This document shows, piece by piece, positions 13,069 through 24,565 of a stretch of DNA of 64,000 nt (position 1 is its first letter; each line of letters starts with the position of its first letter). The notes under the pieces were generated by a model. That model worked only from the letters and a program-made list of their open reading frames with translations. It was not told the origin of the DNA and did not search any database. Source of the stretch: Grifola frondosa (taxonomy: Eukaryota; Basidiomycota; Agaricomycetes; Polyporales; Grifolaceae); NCBI GenBank assembly GCA_001683735.1, contig LUGG01000025.1:558001-622000 (forward strand), in the 5' to 3' direction. Made by a program: the position numbers and the translations under genes.

Positions 13069-14605
13069 TAGCATATATTTATGCTAATTTATTACGACCT
13101 CTTTTGAATACAAGTCGACTAGTATGTAGAAATGTACAAGTACGCGCCACAGACGCGTTTTGCTGTGCCACTCCGGCATTCATTCGGCATGCCCAATCGG
13201 GCAGGTGGGAGGGTACCCCACCCAGTTTCCGGGGTCCCGAGAACTTTCGAGGTCAGTGTCGGAAACTTTACTTCCGCATGCCTCTTGCCTTCCATTGTTG
13301 CTACCTCACAGGTCTCCATCACCACTGCTCCAAACACTGTCATAGCTGCTGTGCCTCCTATCATTGCTACACCTTCCATTACTGCTGTCTCACAGGTCTT
13401 TGCTGTAGCTGGCCCAAATACTGCTGCTACACCTCCCACCTTTGAAGATGCATTCCGGGAGGTGGTTGGGAGGAAGAATAGGGGGGTTTTATGGAGTGTG
13501 TCATAGATATAGCTAAATTAGTTTATTTTTGAAAAATATAATATAATATAGCAAGTGATAGTGTAAATATTGAGCAAGTTGTATATTAATAAATTATGAA
13601 TAAAATAAATAACAAAAAACTTCAACTTTCAAATATAATTGTAAATTTATTCAAATCTTTGACTATTAAAAAGCTTCAATTAAAGCTTCAATCAAAATGA
13701 AAGAAAAAAAAATGAAAAAAGCTATTACAGTCAAAATAATTTCTGAAATAAAAGGTGTAAAAATAAGCAAAAAGTAATTTTACTTTTCAAAGTGTTACAA
13801 TAGTAAACTTTTTAAACTTTTTTTAAGCTCAAGCCCAACAATGGCTGAATAATAACTTATTCATATATGAATCATTTTATATAGTTTCAGAAATTCTTCA
13901 CATTTCTTACTAATTTGCAAGAATGACCATGTTAAGATTTTCTTGATGTTTAAGTCTTTCATTAATTAGTACAAGTCACCAAAAGTCATCGGTGACTGAC
14001 AGTTGTCTGCCACTTTATTTTTGAGATGGCAGTGTTCTGGCTACCCTTTAAGCGGCTGCATAGGGCTTTCATCCAACACAATTTAAGAGGTAGTTTCAAA
14101 CATCTCATCTTCCATCATCCTTGCAGACTTTAAATTATTTGACATCACAATAATGGCTCCAGTGTGTGTATAGCATCACAATATTTTAACATATCAGAGT
14201 ATATATCATCAACACTATAAAATTGTATAATCTGATAAATGAAAGATTTAATCAATCTGCCTTTTTTTTATGCTTATAATTTGACTCATTCATTTAAATT
14301 AAACAAAAATTACTGTACACAACTATCTTCTCAAGCAAGGGAGAAGTGAAGATTATTTGCAGAAAATGTTTTAGAATTTGGATTGAATATTTCAATAAAT
14401 GTAGACAATGTTCACAAAGTGACCATCTATTTGGATACTTTTTACTTTAACATGTTTTTATCAGATTTGTGAAAGTTGAAAGCACACAAAATTTGGTTTC
14501 TATGACACTGAAAGCTGTCTCTTTACTACCACGAAGAAAAATTTCAGAGAGTACATAAAATTGACCAGGTTGATTATCAACAGAGCCTGTGGATAGTCTG
14601 TTATG

Positions 14606-14660
<55 letters not shown>

Positions 14661-15770
14661 ACACTCTACATTTATAAAAGAATTATCAAACTCTTGTAGT
14701 TCTCTAAGACATACCTTTATTATGCTAATACTATAACCACACTAATGAAAATCTTCAAGATTCTAATTGGGCCAATCAAATTAAAAGGGTCAAAAACATG
14801 ATTGATTGATTAAGGCCTTTCTTCATTGATATAATACATTTCATAATCTCAATAATATATTATAGAGAGTAGTACAGTATATACACTCTTTAGCCATGTA
14901 AAATTGAGGACAAATCAAAGAAATAAAATCAAAGAAATAAGCATTCATGTCACATGCATAATGTGCAAATATGTTTGTCCCTCACTGTACATACATAAGT
15001 TTAAGCAAAGCCAGACATATTTGTGTCATTAAGCTTGAAAGGTCTTCCACACTTGCAACTCAACCAAATTTTCTGATAGTCTACAAATGTTTACATTACT
15101 TCAGAATATTCCAGTGTAAAATCTTAAGAAAGATTGTAAACCATATTATTCTATACTATACATGATGAAATTTGTAGAATCAATGTCCAAAATCAAAATA
15201 CTCATATAACTGAGGAGGTTTATTACAGATGATAGAACAGGTCTGTGTTTTCCATAACTCAGCACTTTATTTCATCTCAGACACAACCAATGACTTTCTA
15301 AGTTCTATGTGATAAAGTCCATCAGGTAAATAACTAATTACAGGATATAATTCATTCCCAGAATCAAATACACCTCAGAGTGATGAGATGCATAATGCTA
15401 GTGTCCCAATGGCATTGGTTATCAAGTAAAAAAATATTGTTATATGGATACCAGTATTGTTGTGCTGCATTATTGCAAATCCATTCATTGTTGTTTGCTC
15501 ATAGGATACAAAGCAGGCAACACACAAATTCCACGCAAATTTTTGTTCAGTGTGGAGGACTCAGCAAACAGCATTCACAAATTCTTTGATTTTCGAACAC
15601 CGGTGCCCATGACAGCATGCACACTAGCTAGTTTACGAATGCCTCCAACCCAATCAAAGCTAAGATAGCGATATCATCAATATTATTACACGATACATTA
15701 CACAAACATCGCGCTCATAACACAGTCGTCAGCAACTACCTAATTACATGTGCACCTCACACAAGCGCGC
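13069..15770. other. AT-rich gene-poor interval
   Basis: No gene is supported. 13200-13245 carries GGGTACCCCACCC and CCGGGGTCCC, partly mirroring 7586-7612. 13255-13460 carries A/T/P-coding repeat DNA ending in an open frame read TFEDAFREVVGRKNRGVLWS. From 13500 the DNA is very A+T rich. Confidence 0.4.
14609..14657. repeat. (TC)n microsatellite
   Basis: About 24 uninterrupted TC units inside AT-rich DNA. Confidence 0.95.
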
Positions 15771-18081
15771 TCACGCGGCGCCCGCACCCCCCGGCGCGTA
15801 ATGCTTCTCGCCAATCGCACACTCGTGCTCGTACAGCGGGGGCAAGTCATCCACACGCATGCGCAGGAAGTACTTCTTAATATTGCGCGGCAGCGCCTTC
15901 AGCTGATAGGCCGCGTGCCTATGCGTCGGCACCGAGAACACTACATCCTAGCGTCAGCCCGCGAGCGAGGTAAGAGGAGAGAAGAGAGAAGAGAGAACGC
16001 GCCTTGGTCGAGCTCCTCGAGCGAGAGCGCCTTCGTCTCGGGGAGGAAGAACAGGATCAGGAAGAACCCGATGACGTTCCAACCTGCGTACCACCCGAAC
16101 GCGCCCTGCGGCTTGAACGCGCCGAGCAGGCGCGGGAACGTGATCGCGACGACGAAGTTGCTGCGGGTGCGTCAGCGCCGGGGCCCCGACAGGGATATGA
16201 GGACGACTTACAAGAACCAGAGGACGGACGTCGCCCAGGCCATGCCGATGTCACGGACGTAGAGCGGAAATGCCTCGGCAGAGTACTAAACGCCGGTTCG
16301 GTCAGCTACAGCGCATCCACCAGAAAGCATGATACTCACGGTGAACGGCACGGGGCCCTCGCCGGGCGAGTACGCCATCGTGAACAGGTAGATCCCGAGC
16401 GCGACGACCGCGATGCGCGCGTTTCCCTCTGGGATCCAGAACGCGAAGCCGGTCATGAGCAGGAACACGGCCATGAGCGGGAACGTCGTGAGGAGGAGGT
16501 TCCTGCGCCCGAACGTATCGATCGTGTACACGGCGGGGAACGCGAACACCCAGTTGAGCATGCCGAAGCCCCACGACGCGATGAGCGCCTGCACGTTGGT
16601 GAAGTTCGCCTGGCTGAAGATGTTCGACGAGTAGTACGCGATCACGTTCACGCCGCAGAACTGCTGCATGAACATGACGATCGTTGACGCGAGCGTCGCG
16701 CGCCGGTTTCGCGCGACCGTGAAGAGCTCGAGGAAGAGGTTGCGCCCCGTCTGAATCTCCTTCTCCGCCTCGAGCATCACGTGGATATCTGTGGGGACTC
16801 AGTATAGATTTTGATAACCGAAGCATGACGACTGACAGTAGAGGTCGCGTGCAGCCTGGAGGGGGCTGTTGCGGAGGCGCAGCAGAGACTCGTATGCCTG
16901 ATCGTAGCGGCCCTTCGAGATCAGCCAACGGGGCGACTCGGGACAGAAGAAGACTTGGGTCATGATGATGAGTGCGGGGATTCCAGCCTGTTCGTTTCGT
17001 GAGTGGCAGTGCGCGTGAGAATCGGAGAGCGAGACTTACGCTTGAAAGCATGAGGCGCCAGTTTAGGCCGGTGATATGGGGCTTGTCCGGGACGTGGTAG
17101 AATGCCAAGTCGCATACATTGCCGATCATGATACCAAACGCAGTCCACATTTGCCTGTGCGATGCGATCAGCGGACATCCCCCAGCATATACTCAAGTTG
17201 GTACTAACCACATCATGACAAGCGCGCCGCGGATGACGGGCGGCGTGCACTCAGCGGCATACACGGGGACGGTCGCGCTTTTGGGGCCAATGCCGAAGCC
17301 GAGGATAAAACGCGCAACGAAGAGATGCTCCCAGGAGTTCGTGACGCCTTGCCAGATGCACGTGAGGAACGAAAGCGTAGCGGAAATAAAGATAGTGCCG
17401 CGACGGCCGAAGTATTTGTTCATCGGAGCGGATAGCCAACAGCTGAAGAGGCCGCAACATAGCTGAAAAAAGCGATGTGGTGAGGGACATGCTCTGCAGC
17501 ATGATGTGAGGAGTGCTACTCACGTAGGGTGCAGAATTTACAAGGCCGAGGAGCCACTGGTTACGGCTGGTGTTACCGCTGTTCGGGTCAATCCCGAACT
17601 GGGGCGCGTAGAACAGGTTTGCACCGTTGATCACCGACTCGTCCATCTGTGGGCAAGTGGTTATGCGATCAGTCATAGCGGCGCGCGATGACGAAATCTT
17701 TTCCACTCACACCCTGCACGGCGGCGGCCAATGAGCACATGATCACGAGATAGTACAGTTGCCCGGGCTGCTCCCATCGGTGTGTGAGCTCTCTGCGGAG
17801 CACATTCTTGTCCTCGTCCGAGAGCTGGGATAACGACTCGAAGGCTGTCGGGTCCTGCGCGACGAGCGCGCCCTTCTGAAACTGTTCGGAGTGCTGGCCC
17901 AAGCCGTGGGTGTCCGCGAAGGCGGCGGCGTCCGCGATAAGTTGGTCATGTGGGATGTTCGCGAGGGGTTGGCGAGTCTGACATTCACATTATCGATGGG
18001 CTTGACCTCCCGGGAGTAGGTCTCGGACACGGAATCCCTCTCCCTCTTCTCGACAGATATCTTTTCGTTATCGTTAGACAT
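15771..18081 (-). CDS. Sugar porter of the major facilitator superfamily
   Basis: Proton-coupled or facilitative sugar uptake across the plasma membrane is expected. The nine exons are 18081-17711, 17646-17524, 17462-17209, 17154-17040, 16987-16837, 16788-16340, 16285-16212, 16160-16003 and 15940-15771. Phases agree throughout if one base is added in exon 1. Motifs in order: [13 protein letters not shown] after TM1, NKYFGRRGT, the RFILGFGIG helix, FCPESPRWL, a cytoplasmic loop, [40 protein letters not shown], and a ~55-residue tail ending GAGAA. The translation is about 621 residues, normal for the family; the transported sugar cannot be read from sequence. The frameshift is at the GGGG run 17965-17968, where LANP must be followed by LANIPHDQL. 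The last intron (15941-16002) starts with GC, not GT. Confidence 0.93.
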
Positions 18082-18186
18082 GTTTGCGGACAGGGATGGG
18101 GGTCGGGAAATGATGCGCGAGGAAGAGCAGCTACGACGACGCCAAAATGAATGGGCGGTGAAGAGGAAGTGGGGGTGGAGGGCGAG

Positions 18187-18194
18187 GTTATATA
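18187..18194 (-). promoter_or_regulatory. TATA box of the sugar porter gene
   Basis: TATATAA on the minus strand, about 106 nt upstream of the ATG at 18081. Confidence 0.55.
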
Positions 18195-20609
18195 GAGAGT
18201 GGACCATCGTAGACGGCGAAGATCTGGAGGACAAAGAGATCAGAAACTGGAGAAGCGACTCCACTTCGCATACCACCGGTCCATATCTGGATCATAAGCG
18301 CGGCTGCATCATTTGGGGTCCGGCTTTGTTGCCGAAAGCGCTTCTCGTGGCAACCCCGCATTCCACTCACTCTCTCCCACAGCCGCAACCTTCTCGTCTC
18401 TTCGTGCCCTTACTTCGTCATGAGAAGCCCCGACACCGACGCTTCTGACGGCGCACGTCGGGTTGTTCCAAAACGGCACCAGCGCCGCGGACAGCAGCCA
18501 TAATTTGGAGTGGAGCTATGTTCCGGGGGGTTCCATTCTTCCAGGATTGCAACGGCTCGGCAGCTGTGACAATTACAGATACTTATACACTTTATCAGCA
18601 TCATCACTCTCCCTCAAGCGGGCATATGAGTAAACAGTTCAGTTCTGCACGCGAGGACTGCAGATATGACGGCATTAGTTTCCGCACTGAAAATTAAATC
18701 TTGCCTGACATTCCTGTGAGCAATCACGATAATACACGAGCACGCGCGTCACCTGAGAAAGGTTCTTGGCCATGGTCGTGCGATGTGCGATGCGCGTGAC
18801 ATGTTGTTCGTCGTTGCCCGCGGAGCGCGTCGCGCATGAATCCGTACGCGATGGAGACTATTCCGCTCCTGCCGGGGTCCCTGAAACAAAGTCACCTGAA
18901 AAACAAGCAAGCGATTGTAAAACTTATGACAATGTGGGCGGCAGTGCAGCAACAGTGCGATGATCGATCGGAACATGCTATCGGCTTTGCGGTCCGCTTC
19001 CTGCCCGGCCCTCCGTCAGTGTGGAGAACAAATATCGGCATGGGTGTCTGTCTGTTCAATGCGATGCTGAGTTTGCTCACAAGCTTGTTATGTTTGCTAT
19101 CATGAATATCGAAAATTGTCTTGTGTGTCTTCCACAGCAGCGCCACCGTCATCGCGAATTCAATTCAGCGACTGAGTCGGCATTGACGTCACGACAGCCT
19201 CTCGGAAAATGAATACACTCTTCCAGTCAAGTACAAGGGTTTCAGCGTCTCTCAGATATCGGAACAAGCTTCAATCGCGAGTGGTTTACAAGCTTGATAC
19301 CTCTGATCAAAGGTGCTCATTGATCTGCCACACGTACAACTCTCTCCACAGCGCTGCCTTGGCAAACCTGCGGCTGCGCCGTGCCACATGACGTCCGAGG
19401 CCTTTATACCCCGCGCGGCACGGCGATTTTCCCATTTGGAAACGGCGAGCCACAACAGCTTGGCCGCTACTACTTAAACCCTCAACGTATGCCTCAAATT
19501 TTATCGACGCTGATGGCGCAAGTGCGCGATAGACTGCACAGCCTCTTTCTCAGATTTGATATCCATGGGAAGTTACTCTCCTCATTATAACGCTCGACAA
19601 TCTTTGTGGAGAGTGGTGTAATCTTTGACCGCCAATTCATAATCAGAATCGAACATCAAGTACCCACACCGTGATCGCACGGGTTGAATATTTGAATTTC
19701 AACGTAGGTGGAACATGCATCGTTGATGAGTTTGCGATAGCTAGCCGCAGCATTTTTGTAGCTCCCGGTGGCTTGCTCAAATTCCGACCGAACGCCACCT
19801 CCAACAACCTCGTGCACGAGATCAGTCAAGCTTTAGTCCTAGCGATCACAGCGAATAGCCGCACAGTCTCCAGCAACTGGAAACCGGCGTTATCACCTTC
19901 TTCGAGGTGATTCAAATACACTTGCATCGAAGACGAACCCTTTAACTTCAGGCCGACGTCGCTCACACACACCGAGAGTTAGGACGTCAAAGCATCGAGT
20001 TCAACGAGCCGGGAGATAACATACATAGGACGAATGCACAGGACGAGTCCGTCTACCTAAGCGAGTTTTCGGGGGTGGACGCAAGTGGAGTAAGGAGGAC
20101 AGTCCATCGCACGGGTGGACATAAATACAGAATACTTGAGCGGATCAAACGGGCAATAAATGCAGCGAGAATGCAAATGCGAAGTGAATGAAACACAAAA
20201 GTGATGTCGAACAGTCCCGGATGACACGGAGCAGCCAAAAGGAGAAGAAAGAAGGGATGGCAAAGGGGAAGCGGTAAACTGGGGGTGGCTCCGTGTCTTC
20301 GTTGTCGATTTTGATGGTTGGCGAAGGGCGTTGATGTTGACAAGCTAGATCAGAAATGTCGGTGGAAAAGGTGAGTCGACTCAGATAGCGGAACGTGTCG
20401 CCAAGAGATGACGGAAGGTAGAGTCGGAGGAGATACAGCAGGGACACAGAGAAACATGAAATACCGGATGCACCACATAGTAGATCTTGAGCCTACAGTC
20501 GGAGTCGGGATGAAGTCGGAGGATGAGGGGATAAAATATGTCGGGATGCTGAAAGATGAGCGGCGCAGATTAGGGAGGGGGAAGGATGCAGGCGCGAACC
20601 GTCGTCGTC
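18195..20609. other. Intergenic; no gene recognised
   Basis: Only short unconvincing frames on both strands. The right part (about 20050-20600) probably includes the 3' untranslated region of the next minus-strand gene. Confidence 0.4.
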
Positions 20610-21345
20610 CTAGTCGGTGTCGACCATTTCGATGGCGCCGCATTGTTCGCAGTGGGCCCACATCGTGCGTTGACCGTTGAGTCCTGGGGAGCATGCGACG
20701 CGGAGCTTCGGGATCTGCGAACAGTTTTGACTGCGGTCAAATAAAAGCAACGGCGAAGAAGGACAAACGACGATCAGCGAAGTTCTGATGGCAATGAAAA
20801 TAGAAAACACTCCGCCCACTGCAACAAATGTCGGGGAGAAACTACACCTACCCGTGATGTGCGAAGAAGGGACCTTTAGGTTGGAGGAGACCGACCGGCC
20901 TCACCGGCACGTTGGCAGTAGGATCGGGGAGACCGTGAGAGGTGATACCCATATAACTGTCGTCGTCGTGCGGATAGAGGTCGAAGGTAGGATAAATTGC
21001 TAGCAACAAGGTTGGATACGGCATGTGGAAGAAATATGGACACACTCACGGGAGTCACGTGGGGAGTCTGAAGCCGATGAGGAAGAATAGCTGGCGTCGG
21101 AGGGGAAGCGGTTGTGATAGGACTGCATGGGAATGGTGAGAGGTTCGAGGTCAGAGATGGAAGCATCCAACATTGCGACGTCGGTATCGAGGTGAGATGT
21201 TGGGAACGGAATCAACTTCGCCTGCTTCGCGTTCTGCTTGAGGCGGCGCGTCAGTGTGAAGACGCGACGACGCGACATAAGAGACACATACCGAGGGGGC
21301 GGATGCATCCTCAAGTTCAGCATCGAATTTTCTCTTCACGGCCAT
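20610..21345 (-). CDS. Conserved small protein with C-terminal CxxC motif
   Basis: Four exons: 21345-21292, 21236-21050, 20999-20852 and 20730-20610. All three introns are GT-AG and phases agree without correction, giving 169 residues. The N-terminus is basic (MAVKRKFDAELEDASAPS), followed by KLIPFP, the acidic DTDVAMLDASISDLEP and a serine-rich stretch. The C-terminus reads SQIPKLRVACSPGLNGQRTM, then WAHCEQCGAIEMVDTD, with Cys pairs that could bind a metal. I recognise the C-terminal pattern as recurring in agaricomycetes, but no function is known to me. There is no signal peptide or membrane segment, so it is probably nuclear or cytosolic. A TATATAAA-like sequence near 21463-21472 on this strand could be its promoter. 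Confidence 0.75.
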
Positions 21346-22334
21346 TATTTAGAATAAAGATAAGGGGAAGAATAGTGGCTGAAGGGGGGATGGACTATGT
21401 GATAGGGACGACTGGGGAACGTCAGTGGGAGGAGTAAAACCACTTGGGTCTGGAGACGGGTACATATAAACCCAATGTTTGGACTTGTTTAGCATTCCGA
21501 AGGAAAGGAATTATTGCTGCCATTTATAGCGCAGAATTCAGCGGCGCATCTCGGCCTGTCAGTTCCCAGCTTCTGATTGGTTCATTCGCATTTGAACCCC
21601 GAAAATAAATAGTGCGGAGTTCAAAACCGGGACCAGGTTACGAATTGATCGCGGTTGTCGGACGGCCAGTGCGGAGAATGTCACACAGAAGTCACAGATG
21701 GATCTGGGCGAGAGCAACGCCACTTGAATTCGGAGATTAGAGCGGTTCAACGAGAAGTAGCCATCGCATCTAACTGGTGGTCCACCGAAAGCGCAGGTTG
21801 AGCGCGAACTCCCTGTCCCCAAGCGACCCGCTTAGCCCAGTCCCACGGCCGAGGTCCACCACATCAGCGTAAAAGTTCCACGGTCATTTCAACGCTGCTT
21901 GAAGTTGAACCAGAGTCATGGCTATGCCTGTCATGGACAACGGGTCTGACACCGCTGTGCCATCTGTCAAGAATATCGTCAAGAGAAGCGCACTTCAGCT
22001 TTCGCAATTTAATGGAATCGCACCGGTACTACTCACCATATCAACAGGGTCCTTAGCTGCCGCGGGCTACAGTATGACGGAGACTTAAATTGCTGCCGTC
22101 TTGTGGTGTCGTAGATACATCGAGTCGGAAAGCATGTGCAATTATCCTTGGCCACAAAGTCATGGAGGATTATATAGATATATCTGCCAAGCAAATAGTT
22201 CATTGATGAGCAAGCGTCCAGTGTATAGCACGCCTACACTTACTGCGAAACATTGAGCGATACTCTGTAAAAACGACGTAGACCGAATTGAGTCGAGCAT
22301 AAGAGGGGTGGCCCACACGGACATATGAACAATA
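21346..22334. other. Intergenic; no gene recognised
   Basis: Includes the upstream region of the minus-strand gene ending at 21345 and the probable 3' untranslated region of the gene starting at 23141. Short open frames are not supported. Confidence 0.4.
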
Positions 22335-23141
22335 TCACGTCGAACTTGTTTTGCCTTTTTGAGACTTCCTATCGGGCTTCGCCTGCGCCTCTGCATTGTC
22401 ACCGTCAAGCCCTCGAGTAAATTCCTCCACGGCCCCTTTCGCAGACTCCCACCATCCACCCTCCTTCATCGCATTTCCGGCAGCACCAAATATTTTCTCC
22501 ACAACTTTCTGCACCTCCGCCCCCAGGCTCGCCTCATTCCCACGACCGCGCGCACCCTCCTTGTACTGCCATTCATTATGACGGTCCCACGACTCCCAAG
22601 CTTTCGGGCGTTCGGCGCGGGAGTGTGAACCCGGTCGAGACCGTGAGCTACGACGAGCACGCGAGCCCCCTGCCGCATTCTGCCCTTGGCCGTTGAGCGT
22701 GCCCAATAACATGCTCCCCAAGGTGTATAGGATTCCATTGCCCTCAAACAGCTCTCCTAACCCATTCTCTCCGTTCGCATGTGCATTCCCCAACATCCAG
22801 CCTGTCCCAGCAACCAGAGCACCAAGAATTGAGCCCCACTTTACGAACCAGAAGGTTGTGCGTATCATCCAACCGGCCGTCCGGTAGAAGCTGACGAGTG
22901 CGAGATACGCCGCGAGCAAGGTGATAAGCGGCGGCAGGATTGTCTCGGCCTTCCATGACGAAGGAGAAGACGACACTAGCGTGATAATTAACGCAAAAAG
23001 AGAGCTTAGGAGAGTGAAAGAATGAGACAGCAGCGTGGCGGTGAACGAGTAGATTGGTTGTGGCAGAACGGAGGACAGGTAATCAAATAGAGGTTGGAAG
23101 ACCTCAGGTATTCGCTCAGCATACGGTGGGATGTCCGCCAT
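22335..23141 (-). CDS. Two-segment membrane protein, possibly Apq12/nuclear-pore-biogenesis type
   Basis: Single exon. The frame extends upstream to 23264, but the ATG at 23141 (MADIPPYAERIPEVFQPLF) gives a normal start and 268 residues. It has a hydrophobic helix at about residues 28-52, a second at about 65-85 and a third at about 97-115 (ITLLAAYLALVSFYRT, then WGSILGALVAGTGWML). A Gly/Arg/Ser-rich basic segment and an amphipathic acidic C-terminal domain with VQKVVEKIFGAAGNAM follow, ending in a lysine-rich tail. The layout fits fungal proteins annotated as nuclear pore assembly and biogenesis (Apq12-like) proteins of the nuclear envelope/ER, but that match is from memory and only moderately secure. 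Confidence 0.6.
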   Translation of the reverse strand: MADIPPYAERIPEVFQPLFDYLSSVLPQPIYSFTATLLSHSFTLLSSLFALIITLVSSSPSSWKAETILPPLITLLAAYLALVSFYRTAGWMIRTTFWFVKWGSILGALVAGTGWMLGNAHANGENGLGELFEGNGILYTLGSMLLGTLNGQGQNAAGGSRARRSSRSRPGSHSRAERPKAWESWDRHNEWQYKEGARGRGNEASLGAEVQKVVEKIFGAAGNAMKEGGWWESAKGAVEEFTRGLDGDNAEAQAKPDRKSQKGKTSST

Positions 23142-23446
23142 GTTTCTGTCAGCGCAGCTGCTAGCAGAGAGAACGATGCAGGCTGTCCGAGTAAGCCACG
23201 GTTGACGTGGAAAGCGAATCACGTGTGATTCACGTGCTATAGTCGCGTGGCGGACTTTGAACATTTACTTGGGGGGTGACGGCGTTCTCCGCCCGCCCAG
23301 TCCGATTCCCCACGCGTGACACATCATCACGTTTGGGTTTCGGCGGCGTCGGTCACTGTGAAGCGTTCGTGGAAGTAGCTCGATCGCCTGGGTGAACAAG
23401 AACGCCCCCTTCCGTAGTCATATTCCATTGGAAGAGCGACAGTTGT

Positions 23447-24565
23447 TTAGTAGTAAGACGTGCTAATGTCCTCCACCTCCAACAGTGTCAGGCCGGAGAA
23501 GCCCACACACCGGTTGTCACACGGGTGCCCTCCTCTGCGCCATAAAACGCTCATGTTACGGCGAGAGATCACATCCTCGATAGGGCGTGTATATTGATAG
23601 AAACTCGCGCGAAGGCAGAACTCGTCGCCAAACACCCTCACTGCGCAGGCGCAACAACCTGTGTGTTTACCGGGGGAGCCGTCGGGATGGTCAGGTTCGT
23701 GACACCAGGCACGTTGCTGTGTACGGATTGTGAACCCGCGATGTTGATACTTGTCGATGAGAGGAGCGAGGTGAGGTACCGGGTCCCCTCCGGCAGTGAC
23801 GAACAACGGATTGACGAGCGCACACAGATCGCCAGTTATGCGGGGATAAGGAGCGCAAATGCCGTCCGCCGAAAGGGCGTTCATGGCGGCCGTCATCCAA
23901 AAGAACGGCAGGGGGTGCAAGGGACTATCAGTCTTGCTGCGAATGATGTCCACGTAGATGCTCCCGTTCTTCACTCTCGCAATCTCTTCGATGCCCTCGT
24001 TTTCATAATGCTCATGTTCTGCGATAGGCACGCGCTGAAAGCTCTGTATGCCCACGAGGTGGGCAATGACCACATCAAATGCACCATAGGGGGTGTAGAT
24101 GTCGAGGTCGTTCGGTGTCCAGCCGAGATACTCAGGCAATAAGAAAGCGAGCGCGGTGGAACCAGATATGATGCTGTCCGCGTCCCGGAGGAGGGATCGA
24201 AATAGGTCGGGATGCGTGAAGGATCTGGTGAGGAGTACGCGCAGTTTAGATGCGAGGTAATGGGAAATGTGGTCATCGGCGGTGCGCGAAGTGCGTTTTA
24301 GCACGAGCAAAGTGGGAAGGTCCATGTGTTTCAATATCTCCAGGAAGACATGGCCGTTGAGGGCTGATAGTATGCAGGTCATGGCGTGCACGGTGAGTGT
24401 TCCGCCTTTGATAGGATTGTTGTGGGTGTTATATGTAGTGGCAGGTTGCATCCGCTTGTCAGCATCCGGCATCCGCTTGTCAGCATCCGGCATCCGCACA
24501 GTCTCGTGCGCGGTTGTATGGTACTTAGTGGCGTTCACAGTCCCGCATGCGCTCGCGATCTCCAT
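23447..24565 (-). CDS. F-box-like protein with nucleotidyltransferase-like domain
   Basis: Single exon, 372 residues. After a low-complexity N-terminus, HVFLEILKHMDLPTLLVLKR (about residues 72-91) resembles an F-box. SIISGSTALAFLLPEYLGW followed by TPNDLDIYTPYG (about residues 135-165) has the GS...DxD arrangement of nucleotidyltransferase folds, and SIYVDIIRS supplies a possible third acidic residue. The C-terminal third is rich in Cys and His (WCHEPDHPDGSPGKHTGCC). The family occurs in many copies in agaricomycetes; activity is unproven and it may be a pseudoenzyme. The N-terminal heptapeptide MPDADKR is repeated because of a 21-bp duplication. The true start could be a later Met, for example MTCILSALNGH. 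Confidence 0.65.
   Translation of the reverse strand: MEIASACGTVNATKYHTTAHETVRMPDADKRMPDADKRMQPATTYNTHNNPIKGGTLTVHAMTCILSALNGHVFLEILKHMDLPTLLVLKRTSRTADDHISHYLASKLRVLLTRSFTHPDLFRSLLRDADSIISGSTALAFLLPEYLGWTPNDLDIYTPYGAFDVVIAHLVGIQSFQRVPIAEHEHYENEGIEEIARVKNGSIYVDIIRSKTDSPLHPLPFFWMTAAMNALSADGICAPYPRITGDLCALVNPLFVTAGGDPVPHLAPLIDKYQHRGFTIRTQQRAWCHEPDHPDGSPGKHTGCCACAVRVFGDEFCLRASFYQYTRPIEDVISRRNMSVLWRRGGHPCDNRCVGFSGLTLLEVEDISTSYY
24449..24490. repeat. Perfect 21-bp tandem duplication in coding sequence
   Basis: Copies at 24449-24469 and 24470-24490, plus the first bases of a third. Being a multiple of three, it duplicates seven residues without breaking the frame. Confidence 0.95.

Noticed and set aside
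14609..14657. TC tract considered as part of a CRISPR-like or satellite array
   Set aside because: A simple dinucleotide run without spacers; fungal nuclear DNA would not carry CRISPR.
16004..17150. Long open frames in other phases within the sugar porter gene (227 and 282 codons)
   Set aside because: High-GC shadows of the transporter exons; compositions dominated by Arg, Glu, His and Pro.
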